A stretch of 59,765 nucleotides of DNA from an uncultured Geobacter sp. (GTDB lineage: Bacteria > Desulfobacterota > Desulfuromonadia > Geobacterales > CAIOGM01), in NCBI GenBank assembly GCA_903902855.1, contig CAIUWK010000083.1, forward strand, positions 1 to 59,765, read 5' to 3'. Below, piece after piece: positions 29,427 to 38,370 of the stretch. Under the pieces are notes generated by a model that saw nothing but the letters and a program-made list of their open reading frames with translations, had not been told where the DNA came from and did no database searches. The position numbers and the translations under genes were made by a program. Each line of letters begins with the position of its first letter. Position 1 is the first letter of the stretch.

Positions 29427-30071
29427 ATGAAGTTTTTTATCGATACCGCCGATGTGAACGAGATTCGCGCGGCCCACGCGCTGGGGCTGGTTGACGGGGT
29501 AACCACCAACCCTTCGCTCATCGCCAAGTCCGGACGCAACTTCAGAGAGGTCATCTCCGAGATTGTTGAGATCGTGGACGGACCGATTTCCGCCGAGGTG
29601 ATCTCTTTGGACGCCGAAGGGATGGTCCGTGAGGGGTTGGAGTTGGCCGCCATTCATCCGAATATCGTCATCAAGTGCCCCATGACACCGGAGGGGCTCA
29701 AGGCGACCCGCATCTTCAGTGACAAGGGGATCAGGGTCAACGTGACCCTCATCTTCTCAACGCTGCAGGCGCTTCTGGCAGCCAAGGCCGGCGCCGCCTA
29801 CGTCTCCCCCTTCGTGGGGCGTCTGGATGATATCTCCCAGGACGGGATGCAGATCATCGAAGAGATCCGGACTATCTTCGACAATTACGGCTACACCGCC
29901 GAGATCATCGTGGCCAGCGTGAGAAACCCCATTCATGTGCTGAACTCGGCCCTCATCGGTGCGGATATCGCCACCATCCCCTACTCGGTGATCATGCAGC
30001 TCACCAAGCATCCCCTCACCGACGCCGGGATCAAGAAGTTCCTGGAAGATTGGGAGTCGGTGCCCAAGTAA
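29427..30071 (+). CDS. tal: Transaldolase / fructose-6-phosphate aldolase family (TalC)
   Basis: A 214-residue small (FSA/TalC type) transaldolase that moves a dihydroxyacetone unit between sugar phosphates. [26 protein letters not shown] and the Schiff-base Lys K83 in [11 protein letters not shown] are all present. GGGAGGAAG precedes the ATG. The family includes both transaldolases and fructose-6-phosphate aldolases, and sequence inspection does not separate them; transaldolase is the commoner role in this lineage. Confidence 0.94.
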   Translation: MKFFIDTADVNEIRAAHALGLVDGVTTNPSLIAKSGRNFREVISEIVEIVDGPISAEVISLDAEGMVREGLELAAIHPNIVIKCPMTPEGLKATRIFSDKGIRVNVTLIFSTLQALLAAKAGAAYVSPFVGRLDDISQDGMQIIEEIRTIFDNYGYTAEIIVASVRNPIHVLNSALIGADIATIPYSVIMQLTKHPLTDAGIKKFLEDWESVPK

Positions 30072-30082
30072 GTACGATCGCA

Positions 30083-30104
30083 GGGGCACGGCGTGCCGTG
30101 CCCC
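30083..30104. terminator. Hairpin between convergent tal and uup
   Basis: GGGGCACGGC, two bases, GCCGTGCCCC: a perfect 10-bp GC-rich stem between two converging genes. There is no T-tract on either side, so it may act as an mRNA 3' end stabiliser or a weak bidirectional terminator. Confidence 0.5.
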
Positions 30105-30114
30105 ATGCCGTACC

Positions 30115-32007
30115 CTACCCTTTCAGCGCCTCCAGTTCTTCCCACCGGTGGTAACAGAGCGCCAGCTCCTGTTCCAGCTCCTCCAGCCGCAGCGTCATTC
30201 CAGCCGCCTTCGCTCCCCCGCTCCGGTAGAACTCCGGATCGGCAAGGGTCGTGTGCAGTTTTTCCTGCTCCTTCTCCAGCAGGGCGATCCGCTCCGGCAG
30301 GCTTGCCAGCTCCTTCTCTTCCTTGAAGGCAAGTTTTTTTGGCCGTTCCACCGGTGGTTTGGGCCTGGCGAGGGGGGCGGGGTTGCTGGTGGTGGGGGCC
30401 TCGGTTGTCCCCGCGGCGGCCTGCCTCAGCCAGTCATCATACCCTCCCACCGACTCCCGAACCTGACCATCGGCGGATACCGCCAGGGTGCTGGTCACCA
30501 CGTTGTTGAGAAAATCCCGGTCATGACTCACCAGGAGGAGGGTCCCCGGATACTCCATGAGAAGCTCTTCCAGCAGGTCCAGGGTCTCGGCGTCCAGGTC
30601 ATTGGTCGGTTCGTCCATGACCAGGAGGTTGGAAGGTTTGGTGAAGAGCTTGGCCAGGAGGAGCCGGTTACGCTCCCCACCGGAGAGGATCCGCACCGGG
30701 CTTCGTGCCCGCTCCGGTGAGAAGAGAAAGTCCTGCAGGTAGCCGATGATATGCCGGGGCTTGCCGTTGATGATGAGGGTGTCGTTTCCCTCCCCCACAT
30801 TCTCCTGCACGCTCTTGTCCGGGGCCAACTGGGTCCGCATCTGGTCGAAGTAGAGCACCTCGCGCCGGCTTCCCAGTTTCACCTCTCCCTCGTCGGGGAG
30901 GAGTTCTCCCAGAAGGAGCCGAAGCAGGGTGGTCTTGCCGGAGCCGTTGGGGCCGATGATCCCGATCCGGTCCCCCCGAGTGATGATGGTGGTGAGGCCG
31001 TTGATGATGTTCCTGCCGTCGTAGCCGAAGACGGCGTCCTCCGCCTCCACCACCAGGGCGCCGGAACGCTCGGCCACCTGTAGCTCCATCTTCACCGAAC
31101 CCAGCCGTTCCCGCCGCTGCCGCCGTTCGTCCCGCAGCTTTTTCAGAGCGGTGACCCGCCCCTCGTTACGGGTCCGGCGCGCCTTGATCCCCTGACGAAT
31201 CCATGCCTCTTCCTGTGCCAGTTTCTTGTCGAAGAGAGCCTGACGGGTGATTTCCGCCTCCAGCAGCGCCTCCCGCCGTTCCACGAAGGTGTCATAGCCG
31301 CAGGAAAAGGCGTAGAGCCGTCCCCGGTCCAGTTCCGCCACCCGGTTGGCCAGCCGCCGGGCAAAGGCCCGGTCATGGGTGACGAAGATGAGAGTCCTGA
31401 CGTTTTTCAGGAGAAACTCCTCCAGCCAGATGATGGTGTCGATATCCAGGTGGTTGGTCGGCTCGTCCAGCAGGAGGATGTCCGGTTTGGAGACCAGCGC
31501 CCGGGCCAGGAGGGCGCGGCGCTTGGTGCCGCCGGAGAGGATGGCGAACTCCGTATCAGGCTCAAGGGAGAGCCGATCCAGGACCCGATCCACCTCCTGC
31601 TGCAGGGACCAGCCATCCGTATCGTCCAACTCCTTCTGCAGGTTCTCCAGCCGTTTCAGCAGATCCCCTTCCCCCCCCGCGGCCAGGAGGTGTCCCACCT
31701 GGTGGTATTCGGCCAGGAGTTCTGCCGCATTTCCCATGCCGGAGGCCACCACGTCGAAGACCGTCCCGGAGAGTCCCTGGGGAACCTCCTGGGAGACCAG
31801 GGCAACCCGCAACCCCTGCTGGCGGATAATCTCACCGGAGTCGGGAGGGAACTCACCCCCCATGAGCTTGAGGAGCGTTGACTTCCCCGAGCCGTTTCTC
31901 CCCATGAGACAGAGCCGGTCTCCCGGTTCTATCTGCAGTGTGGTCCCGTCAAGGAGCGGCGGCCCACCAAAGGCCAGGGTTACGTTACGAATTGTCAGGA
32001 GTGCCAC
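30115..32007 (-). CDS. uup: ABC-F family ATPase Uup
   Basis: A 630-residue cytosolic protein with two ABC domains: the first with GRNGSGKST (about 35-43) and LLLDEPTNHLDI, the second with GPNGSGKTT (about 345-353) and LLVMDEPTNDLD. A C-terminal segment rich in Lys/Glu/Leu (about 555-630) is the Uup-type DNA-binding coiled coil. ABC-F proteins act on ribosomes or, for Uup, also on replication intermediates; there are no membrane segments. It converges on tal and stands 33 bases from the toxin gene upstream. Confidence 0.93.
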   Translation of the reverse strand: MALLTIRNVTLAFGGPPLLDGTTLQIEPGDRLCLMGRNGSGKSTLLKLMGGEFPPDSGEIIRQQGLRVALVSQEVPQGLSGTVFDVVASGMGNAAELLAEYHQVGHLLAAGGEGDLLKRLENLQKELDDTDGWSLQQEVDRVLDRLSLEPDTEFAILSGGTKRRALLARALVSKPDILLLDEPTNHLDIDTIIWLEEFLLKNVRTLIFVTHDRAFARRLANRVAELDRGRLYAFSCGYDTFVERREALLEAEITRQALFDKKLAQEEAWIRQGIKARRTRNEGRVTALKKLRDERRQRRERLGSVKMELQVAERSGALVVEAEDAVFGYDGRNIINGLTTIITRGDRIGIIGPNGSGKTTLLRLLLGELLPDEGEVKLGSRREVLYFDQMRTQLAPDKSVQENVGEGNDTLIINGKPRHIIGYLQDFLFSPERARSPVRILSGGERNRLLLAKLFTKPSNLLVMDEPTNDLDAETLDLLEELLMEYPGTLLLVSHDRDFLNNVVTSTLAVSADGQVRESVGGYDDWLRQAAAGTTEAPTTSNPAPLARPKPPVERPKKLAFKEEKELASLPERIALLEKEQEKLHTTLADPEFYRSGGAKAAGMTLRLEELEQELALCYHRWEELEALKG

Positions 32008-32040
32008 GAGTACCTCGATAATAATGAGTAATGGGTGGTC

Positions 32041-32325
32041 TTACCGATACAGTTCATCATGGCTGCCCAGATCAAGCAAGATGATCTCCTGCTCATAAAC
32101 CACTATGGTAAGGGTAATCCGGTCGCTGTAGGTGATACTGACGGCTTTGATACCGTTCAGGTTTCCACCAAGTCGTTGATATTTCAGGTGAGGCTGGAAT
32201 GGATCGTGTTCAAGATCTCGCAGTATGGCAGCGAACTTCTTCCGCAGCTCAGGATGGCATTTGACGAACTTATCGGCCGAGCGAGTAAAGCCGGCGCTCC
32301 AGACAAGGATGAACATGTTATTCAT
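32041..32325 (-). CDS. RelE/YafQ-type mRNA interferase toxin
   Basis: A 94-residue protein of the RelE/ParE fold: N-terminal helices (SADKFVKCHPELRKKFAAIL), then FQPHLKYQRLGGNLNGIKAVSITYSDRITL, a layout common to the YafQ/Txe-like toxins that bind ribosomes and cleave mRNA. It overlaps its antitoxin gene by 8 bases, antitoxin first. The conserved C-terminal aromatic (ELYR end) is present, so it looks functional. Confidence 0.85.
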   Translation of the reverse strand: MNNMFILVWSAGFTRSADKFVKCHPELRKKFAAILRDLEHDPFQPHLKYQRLGGNLNGIKAVSITYSDRITLTIVVYEQEIILLDLGSHDELYR

Positions 32326-32581
32326 CCAAACCCAGCTCTTTGATCAGATCGTCAGCCGTGCCCCGTTTCACCCGCCCCTGCCGAACGTCTTCCAGTGATG
32401 CCCGGATGCGGGCATAATAGGCCTCCTGTTCCGCCACAATCAGCTCCTGGTAACGGGCTTCGGAAAGCACCACGTATTGTGGCTGATTGTTCCTGATAAC
32501 GTGAAGGTCACCTTTGGCAATGAGTTCATCCACGGCGGCAATACCACGCCGCTTGATTTCCTGGGCGGGAATGGCATTCAT
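32318..32581 (-). CDS. Phd/YefM-type antitoxin
   Basis: 87 residues with the Phd/YefM N-terminal dimer domain (AQEIKRRGIAAVDELIAKGDLHVIRNNQPQYVVLSE spans about 7-42), followed by a flexible acidic tail that would wrap the toxin. It precedes the RelE-like toxin in the usual order and overlaps it. AAAAGGAG lies before the ATG; further upstream TTGCCT and TATCAT 18 bases apart form a plausible autoregulated promoter. Confidence 0.85.
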   Translation of the reverse strand: MNAIPAQEIKRRGIAAVDELIAKGDLHVIRNNQPQYVVLSEARYQELIVAEQEAYYARIRASLEDVRQGRVKRGTADDLIKELGLDE

Positions 32582-32666
32582 ATACGTTACTCCTTTTAGT
32601 GCTCGATACGGTCCGAAAATGATACTCTAGCAGGTACTGATCAGGCAAGCATATTCCGGCACTTCC

Positions 32667-32891
32667 TCAATTCCCTTCCCTTTGAAAGCGAAGAACCGGC
32701 TTGCCGTCCACCTCTACACTTTCCCGGAACATGGCCAGGTGGCGGACCCAGAGGGAGTGATCGCCGTAGAGGCAGCGATAGACCACCAGCAACTCATCGC
32801 TTTCGCTGTGACGGGCTGTCCCCATGACCTGATAACAGTTCCCCTTGTAGTGGCGATAGCGGCCGGGTGCAACTTCGTCTGCAATGGTCAT
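32667..32891 (-). CDS. DUF1653 domain protein
   Basis: A 74-residue protein with the DUF1653 pattern GRYRHYKGNCYQVMG...VVYRCLYGDHSLWVRHLAMFRE. The family is a small beta-rich cytosolic domain without an assigned biochemical role. AAAGAGG lies 8 bases before the ATG, and it stands 15 bases downstream of the methyltransferase gene, with which it is probably co-transcribed. Confidence 0.88.
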   Translation of the reverse strand: MTIADEVAPGRYRHYKGNCYQVMGTARHSESDELLVVYRCLYGDHSLWVRHLAMFRESVEVDGKPVLRFQREGN

Positions 32892-32906
32892 GGTGGAACC
32901 TCTTTT

Positions 32907-34112
32907 TTACGCCTTCACGCAGAGCGCGTATTTCAGATACCGCCCTTCGGGAAAGGTAACCGGGTAGGGGAAATCCGCAGGTTGTCCGGCCAGGGTGATG
33001 ACCCGCAGGTCGCACCCTGCCTGGAGGGCGCCCCGTCGCAGCTCCTTCAGATAGTCGGCCAGCTCCACCTTCTGATGGTTGGATGAGGCGATGAAGAGTC
33101 CCCCCGGTTGCAGCAGGGGGAGCGCCGCAGCCAGGAGCTCCGATGTCCCCCCCCGGGTGGTGAACTTCCCTTTGCCGGTGGTGGAGAAGGAGGGGGGGTC
33201 CATGAGGATGATGTCGTACTCTTTTCCCCTGGACCGGAGGTCGGCCAGAATCCCCCGACAGTCTCCCATGATGAACTCATGCTGTTTGGGATTGAGCCGG
33301 TTTGCGCCGAAGTTGGCTTTGGCCCACTCCAGGTAGGTGGGTGAGACGTCCACCGTGGTCACCAGCTTTGCTCCGCTTGCTGCCGCGGCCACGGAGAAGG
33401 CGCCGGTATAGGCAAAGAGATTGAGGAGCCGTTTGCCGTTGACCCGGGGGATCAGGTCACGACGGTTGGCCCGCTGATCCAGAAACAGCCCGGTGTTGAG
33501 CCCCCGCTCCAGTTCCACCAGAAAATTAAGGCCATTCTCCCGGACTGTGAGACGTTCAGGAGCGGCGGTGCCGGCCAGGAGCCGGCCGTATTTTTTCGTG
33601 TCGCCGGTTGCCTCAAGATCACGGGTACTGCGTGGACGGGTTTTCTCGTAGATCCCTTGTGGCGCAAAAAGCTCCTGCAACGTTCGGGTCAGGAGGGGGA
33701 GGTGGGGCCGCCAGCCGCCGGAGTAGAGCTGCACCATGAGGTAGTCGCCATACCGGTCCACGGTTACTCCGGGGAGACCGTCTCCCTCGCCGTTCACCAG
33801 GCGAAAGGCGTTCGTGTCCCCCAGGTCGGCATACTCCCGCCGGAGATACGCCGCAGCTTCCAGCCGTATTCGAAGCCAGGCGCGGTCCAAGCTCAGGGGT
33901 TCCCGTCCCAGTACCCGAGCGACGATTCGCTCGTCCGGCTCCAGCAGGGCCGTGGCCAGGAATCGATGGTTGGGGTCCACCAGCCCCACCAGTTCCCCGG
34001 TCTTTCCTGTCTGCCATTTTTTTGTGTACCCGTCGGCAATGATCCATGGATGCCCCAACTCCAGCATCCGCACCGTTTCCGGCCCGACAATTCTCTCCGT
34101 CAGATGTGACAA
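32907..34112 (-). CDS. RlmI-type class I SAM-dependent rRNA methyltransferase
   Basis: PUA domain (about 1-80, LELGHPWIIADGY) then a Rossmann methyltransferase of the RlmI/RlmK (m5C 23S rRNA) group: GLNTGLFLDQRANR, motif I LLNLFAYTGAFSVAAAASGA, DVSPTYLEWAKANF, and DPPSFS (motif IV). The usual RlmI Cys is not present at the end of the DPPSF motif, so the m5C chemistry is uncertain. I use the TTG at 34112 (GGAGGAGA upstream; 401 residues). The GTG at 34148 falls inside the terminator of the gene upstream and is improbable. Confidence 0.85.
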   Translation of the reverse strand: MSHLTERIVGPETVRMLELGHPWIIADGYTKKWQTGKTGELVGLVDPNHRFLATALLEPDERIVARVLGREPLSLDRAWLRIRLEAAAYLRREYADLGDTNAFRLVNGEGDGLPGVTVDRYGDYLMVQLYSGGWRPHLPLLTRTLQELFAPQGIYEKTRPRSTRDLEATGDTKKYGRLLAGTAAPERLTVRENGLNFLVELERGLNTGLFLDQRANRRDLIPRVNGKRLLNLFAYTGAFSVAAAASGAKLVTTVDVSPTYLEWAKANFGANRLNPKQHEFIMGDCRGILADLRSRGKEYDIILMDPPSFSTTGKGKFTTRGGTSELLAAALPLLQPGGLFIASSNHQKVELADYLKELRRGALQAGCDLRVITLAGQPADFPYPVTFPEGRYLKYALCVKA

Positions 34113-34134
34113 TCTCTCCTCCGTGCCATGGTAC

Positions 34135-34169
34135 AAAAAAAGCCGCACCCTTTCGGGTACGGCTTTTTT
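34135..34169 (-). terminator. Rho-independent terminator after the Ala/Lys-rich gene
   Basis: A7, GCCG-C-ACCC, TTTC, GGGT-A-CGGC, T6: a 9-bp stem with one mismatch flanked by A and T runs. On the minus strand it follows the small exported-protein gene and ends in a T-tract. Confidence 0.85.
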
Positions 34170-34190
34170 GCGTTCTGCGGGAAAGCGGAA

Positions 34191-34418
34191 TTACTTGGCA
34201 GCCGGAGCAGCAGCGTCAGCAGCAGGAGCAGCTACGTCTTTTTTAGCTTTCTTTGCTTTTTTGGCTTTTTTCTTTGCAGGAGCTTTTACTTCTTTTTTCA
34301 CTTCAGCGGCGGGAGCAGCAGCGGCAGCAGGAGCAGCAACGGGCTCAGCGGCGCACACAACACCGGCGAAAGAGAGAGCAACAATGGCGGCAACGATAGC
34401 GGAAAGAACTTTTTTCAT
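34191..34418 (-). CDS. Ala/Lys-rich exported protein of unknown function
   Basis: 75 residues from the ATG at 34418, which has AAAGGAG 9 bases upstream. A clean signal peptide MKKVLSAIVAAIVALSFAGV ends at VCA-AEP (cleavage after residue 23). The mature ~52 residues are Ala, Pro and Lys only in large part, with Lys pairs repeated as KKKAKKAKKAKKD in the middle, resembling histone H1 or HU tails but periplasmic. No other domain. It stands alone between a sigma-54-type promoter and a terminator, so it is a one-gene transcript that may be strongly induced. Confidence 0.85.
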   Translation of the reverse strand: MKKVLSAIVAAIVALSFAGVVCAAEPVAAPAAAAAPAAEVKKEVKAPAKKKAKKAKKAKKDVAAPAADAAAPAAK

Positions 34419-34464
34419 GGTGAAACTCCTTTTTTTTGTTGTGGGTAACTTCATTCGTACTTAT

Positions 34465-34481
34465 AGCACTATCCATGCCAA
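34465..34481 (-). promoter_or_regulatory. Candidate sigma-54 (-24/-12) promoter
   Basis: TTGGCATGGATAGTGCT read on the minus strand. The GG and GC elements have exactly the 10-base spacing required by RpoN; it differs from the consensus TGGCACG-N4-TTGCW at CAT for CAC and GTGC for TTGC. It sits about 47 bases before the exported-protein ATG. No enhancer site was identified. Confidence 0.5.
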
Positions 34482-34623
34482 GTTTATCAAAACAGCTAAC
34501 TATATGAAATTGTGTGCGTTATTCTTTCGGCTCCTGCAGGTGAGATTCCGACGCTGCCGCGTATCATCCAGTTGATACCTTATTTCAGGCGAGGCTTGTC
34601 TAATAATTGCTAGACCGCTTTAG

Positions 34624-35634
34624 TTACGGTATGTTGATGACAACCTTCCCCACATGGGCGCCGCTTTCCAGGTACTGCAGCGCCTCCCGGGCCTGGTCAA
34701 AGGGGAAGATCCGGTCGATGACCGGATGAATCCGGTGAAGGGAGAGCGTCCGGTTCATATCCTCGAACATCTCCCGTGACCCCACGTAGATGCCGTGGAT
34801 GGAGACCCCTTTCATCACCGCGGGGAAGGGATTCATCTCCCCTCGCTGGCCGGTGAGGACACCGATGAGACTGATATTCCCCCCCATGCGACAGGACTTG
34901 ATGGATTGAAGAAGGGTCCCGGCTCCCCCCACCTCGATGACGATATCCACCCCAACCCCACCGGTGAGTTTCAGAACTTGTTTCTCCCAGTCCGGGGAGC
35001 TCTTGTAGTTGATGACCTCCGAGGCTCCCAGCTCCCGGAGACGCTCCTCCTTGGCAACGCTCCCCGTGGTGGCAATGACTCGGGCCCCGGCGGCCTTGGC
35101 AAACTGGAGGCCGAAGAGGGAAACCCCGCCGGTACCCATGGTGAGTACCGTGTCGCCGCAGGTGAGTCCCCCCTTCTGGAGACAGTTCCAGGCGGTGACC
35201 CCGGCGCAGGGGAGGGTGGCTCCCTCTTCGAAGGAGAGATGATCCGGCAGCGAGACGACTCCCTCCTCTCGGAAGAGGGCGTACTCGGCCAGAACCCCGT
35301 TGATCGCCCCCCCCAGGGCCGACTTGGGGACCTGGGGAGTAATCCTTCCTGCCGGCCACTCCTGGAAAAAGCACCCCATGACCCGGTCTCCCTCCTTCCA
35401 GCGGGTGACCCCACCCCCAACGGCAACCACCTGGCCTGCTCCGTCGGAGAGGGGAACCAGCGGAAAGGGGAGGTTACGGGTGTAGTTGCCGGTGACCATG
35501 AGGAAATCCCGATAGTTCAGCGAGGCGGCTTTGATCTTTACCAGCAGCTCCCCCGGTCCCGGCTGCGGGATGTCGCTCTCCACCAGTTTCAGTGCGTCAA
35601 TGCCGAATTCTCCGTCGATTACGTACCGTTTCAT
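34624..35634 (-). CDS. Zinc-type alcohol dehydrogenase-like (MDR) oxidoreductase
   Basis: 336 residues of the medium-chain dehydrogenase/reductase superfamily: GroES-like N-terminus (NYRDFLMVTGNY), then a nucleotide-binding fold with GTGGVSLFGLQFAKAAGARVIATT. The catalytic zinc Cys/His set is not evident (NYRDFL replaces the C-G-S-D element), which puts it with the quinone-reductase or zinc-independent branch. Substrate unknown. AGAGGAG lies 7 bases upstream; it follows pepA by 32 bases in the same direction. Confidence 0.82.
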   Translation of the reverse strand: MKRYVIDGEFGIDALKLVESDIPQPGPGELLVKIKAASLNYRDFLMVTGNYTRNLPFPLVPLSDGAGQVVAVGGGVTRWKEGDRVMGCFFQEWPAGRITPQVPKSALGGAINGVLAEYALFREEGVVSLPDHLSFEEGATLPCAGVTAWNCLQKGGLTCGDTVLTMGTGGVSLFGLQFAKAAGARVIATTGSVAKEERLRELGASEVINYKSSPDWEKQVLKLTGGVGVDIVIEVGGAGTLLQSIKSCRMGGNISLIGVLTGQRGEMNPFPAVMKGVSIHGIYVGSREMFEDMNRTLSLHRIHPVIDRIFPFDQAREALQYLESGAHVGKVVINIP

Positions 35635-35666
35635 GATTGCTCCTCTCGTTGTTGGTAACCAAACTT

Positions 35667-37148
35667 TCAGATCAGATTCCGGAGATAGGAAACCAGGAGC
35701 CGAACTCCAACACCGGTTCCCCCCTTGGGAAGATAGTGCCTCCCTTTATCCTCCCAGGCGGTGCCGGCGATGTCCAGATGGACCCACTTCTGTGTTCCCA
35801 CGAACTGCTGGAGGAACCAGCCGGCGGAGATGGTCCCGGCATGGGGGCCTCCGGCGTTCTTCAGGTCGGCGATGTCGCTCTTCATCAGGTCGCCGTACTC
35901 CTCCCAGAGGGGAAGCTCCCAGAGCCGCTCGCCGGTGCTCTCACCCGCTTGGCGCAGGGCCGCCAGGAGCTGGGGATCGTTCCCCATGGCGCCGGTGGCG
36001 TCGTGCCCCAGGGCCACCACGCAGGCGCCGGTGAGAGTCGCCAGGTCGATGACGGCCGCCGGATTGAACTGCTGGACATACTGCAGGGCGTCACAGAGAA
36101 CAAGCCGTCCTTCGGCGTCGGTATTGTTGATCTCCACGGTGAGTCCGGAGAGGGTGGTCACCACATCCCCCGGCTTGTAGGCCTTACCGTCGGGCATGTT
36201 CTCCGCCAGGGGGATGAGTCCCACCAGGTTGAGAGGGAGTTTCAGCGCCGCAGCCGCCTGCAGGGCGCCGAGAACCGCGGCGGCGCCGGCCATGTCATGT
36301 TTCATCAGCTCCATGTTGGGTCCGGGCTTCAGGGAGATCCCTCCGGTGTCGAAGGTGATCCCCTTCCCCACCAGGGCCACTGGTTGAGCACCGTCGGCAC
36401 CCCCCTTGTACTCCAGCAGCACCAGCCGCGGCGGATGCTGTGACCCCTGCCCCACGGCCAGGAGTGCTCCCATCCCCAGTCGCGCCAGTTCCTCCTGCTC
36501 CAGGATCGTGTACTCCATGCCGAACCGGCCGGCGATCTCCCTGGCCTGCTCCGCCAGATAGGGGGGAGTCGCCAGGTTTCCCGGCGCCGTGACCAGATCC
36601 CGGGTCATCCGGACCGCGTCGCAGATGGCGGCGGTGGCGGCTGCCAGGGGAGCACTCAGGTCTCTGTCATCATTCTCGAAAAAGAGCGCCGTTACCTCCT
36701 TCAGCAGCACCTCCTGGCGATCCTTGGTCTTGTAGCAATCATAGCGGTAGCTCCCCAGGGAGAACCCCTCCAGCGACGCCTCCAGGAGTCCCGCCACCGG
36801 AGCCGCCTGGTGGAGGAGAGACGTGGCGGAACCGACCTTTGCGGCCACCAGCGCCTGAGCCGCGACCCCGGCTGCCCGGCGAACCTTCTCCGGAGTAATC
36901 TCCTTGAGATCACCCAGCCCCACCAGCAGCAGCCGTTGGGCCGGGAGTGCGCCCAGGGTATGAATCACCTTCACCGTTCCCGGTTTGCCGGTGAACTCCC
37001 TGCTTTCGTACATCCGGGCCGCAACCCCTCCCAAGGCCGTGGAGACGGCGTCCAGGAGCGGATTTCCCGCCGGGTCAGTTCCGCAGCCGATTATCAGTGC
37101 CGGTGTGTCATATGTCAGCGGATTACCCGCCTTTACGGTAAATTGCAT
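35667..37148 (-). CDS. pepA: Leucyl aminopeptidase (M17)
   Basis: A 493-residue cytosolic hexameric aminopeptidase. The metal and catalytic motifs VGKGITFDTGGISLKP (Lys and Asp ligands) and NTDAEGRLVL (Asp, Glu) are complete; the C-terminal catalytic domain starts near 170. In E. coli PepA also binds DNA as XerA; whether that applies here is unknown. An adjacent MDR oxidoreductase gene lies 32 bases downstream. Confidence 0.96.
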   Translation of the reverse strand: MQFTVKAGNPLTYDTPALIIGCGTDPAGNPLLDAVSTALGGVAARMYESREFTGKPGTVKVIHTLGALPAQRLLLVGLGDLKEITPEKVRRAAGVAAQALVAAKVGSATSLLHQAAPVAGLLEASLEGFSLGSYRYDCYKTKDRQEVLLKEVTALFFENDDRDLSAPLAAATAAICDAVRMTRDLVTAPGNLATPPYLAEQAREIAGRFGMEYTILEQEELARLGMGALLAVGQGSQHPPRLVLLEYKGGADGAQPVALVGKGITFDTGGISLKPGPNMELMKHDMAGAAAVLGALQAAAALKLPLNLVGLIPLAENMPDGKAYKPGDVVTTLSGLTVEINNTDAEGRLVLCDALQYVQQFNPAAVIDLATLTGACVVALGHDATGAMGNDPQLLAALRQAGESTGERLWELPLWEEYGDLMKSDIADLKNAGGPHAGTISAGWFLQQFVGTQKWVHLDIAGTAWEDKGRHYLPKGGTGVGVRLLVSYLRNLI

Positions 37149-37300
37149 GGCTCACTTCTCCTTCTTCATGGTCTGTCGTTATAACGGCACGATACCCGAA
37201 TACCGGTTGCGCCGTAAAGGGGAAATCAACACCCTCGGGATTAACTCACACGAAGGCACAAAGGCACAAAGAAAACCTGGAGAGATCAATGTAATGGATT

Positions 37301-38206
37301 TCAGGGATACCACCGGCGGACGACGAACAGTTTTTTATCTTTCTCCGGCGGTGGAGGGTAGAGGTCGACTCCGCGCCTCACCTTCATCAGTTGAGTGAGC
37401 GACCCAAGCAGCGGTTGGAGGATAACGCCGCCGTTGCCCGGTGCACCGCATTGCAACCGGCTCTGGATCACCTCCCCGTTGTCCAGGACGATCATGACGT
37501 GGCCGTTCCAGACGATGAGGTCCAGAGGTTTGAGCAACGCGACTATGGCGCGGGGATCCTTGCCGGCCAGGGGGACGGGAATCCCGTAGCCGATCAGAGA
37601 CGATGTGTTGCGTGGGGTGAAGCCGTCGGTGGCCTCATAGAGCAGGCCGGAGCAGTCCAGCCCTGCCAGACTCCATGCAGCACCGGCGGCAACAGGGAGA
37701 GGAGTTGCCGGCGGATAGAGCTTCAACAGCTCCGGGATGCCGTTTCGTACGTTTCCTCCCCAGACGTAGGGGGCCCCCACCGATGATCTGAGCCGGGAGA
37801 GAATCTCCTCTTCTGCGGGGAGGGAGCGGAGCCGTTGGGGCGATTGCGCCGTGGCCGGGATGAGGAAGCGGGGGTCCACAAAGTATCCCTTCCTGGCGGG
37901 ATAGGGGTATTCGGCGGTTGTGACCCTCCAGACAGGAGGAGCACTCCCCGGAACCGCGCCGATGACGGTGAAGAGAGAGCCGGGCGGAGCGATGAATTCC
38001 AGGGAGCGGAGCTGACCGCAACGGTCGCTCTGCAGGGTTTTGCCGGACTTTCCCCCGAAGAGTTTGGGGAATGACGGATCGCTGAAGACGGGGGTCGCGA
38101 CCCTTGCCACGGCAGAGGGAGGGAGTTCTCCAGCTTCGTTGAGGGAGGGTAGAACAGTAATAATTCCGAAAAGGAGCAACCATCCGAGCGACCATCTCTT
38201 TCCCAT
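37301..38206 (-). CDS. Exported NlpC/P60-type peptidase with SH3-like domain
   Basis: 301 residues from the ATG at 38206 (GGAGAGGGG upstream); starts further back would place the signal peptide internally. MGKRWSLGWLLLFGIITVLPS is a signal peptide. An SH3-like beta segment (about 50-130) precedes the catalytic domain: LDCSGLLYEATDG (nucleophile Cys) and WNGHVMIVLDNG (His), as in peptidoglycan endopeptidases. Residue SLAGLDCSG indicates an intact active site. The gene is 95 bases from pepA upstream of it and divergent from the DUF6178 gene, with a repeat element in the shared intergenic space. Confidence 0.85.
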   Translation of the reverse strand: MGKRWSLGWLLLFGIITVLPSLNEAGELPPSAVARVATPVFSDPSFPKLFGGKSGKTLQSDRCGQLRSLEFIAPPGSLFTVIGAVPGSAPPVWRVTTAEYPYPARKGYFVDPRFLIPATAQSPQRLRSLPAEEEILSRLRSSVGAPYVWGGNVRNGIPELLKLYPPATPLPVAAGAAWSLAGLDCSGLLYEATDGFTPRNTSSLIGYGIPVPLAGKDPRAIVALLKPLDLIVWNGHVMIVLDNGEVIQSRLQCGAPGNGGVILQPLLGSLTQLMKVRRGVDLYPPPPEKDKKLFVVRRWYP

Positions 38207-38370
38207 GACTTGCCCCTCTCCCCTGCGCTCTGTACAAAGATCGGCAAACAGTATATCAATGAAGAGCCCATTGGCAACGATTGTGTATGCGGCAGATGCG
38301 GTTTGTAAACGGTGGGGGGATATGGTATAGAAAGATGACTCTTCAGGTCCACGCTCTGTCCGATTTTTCA

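Noticed and set aside
32910..34148. GTG at 34148 as the methyltransferase start
   Set aside because: It falls inside the terminator stem of the upstream gene; the TTG at 34112 has GGAGGAGA at good spacing.
37245..37275. CACGAAGGCACAAAGGCACAAAG tract before pepA
   Set aside because: A short purine-rich repeat that recurs in many genomes; one copy here and no evidence for function.
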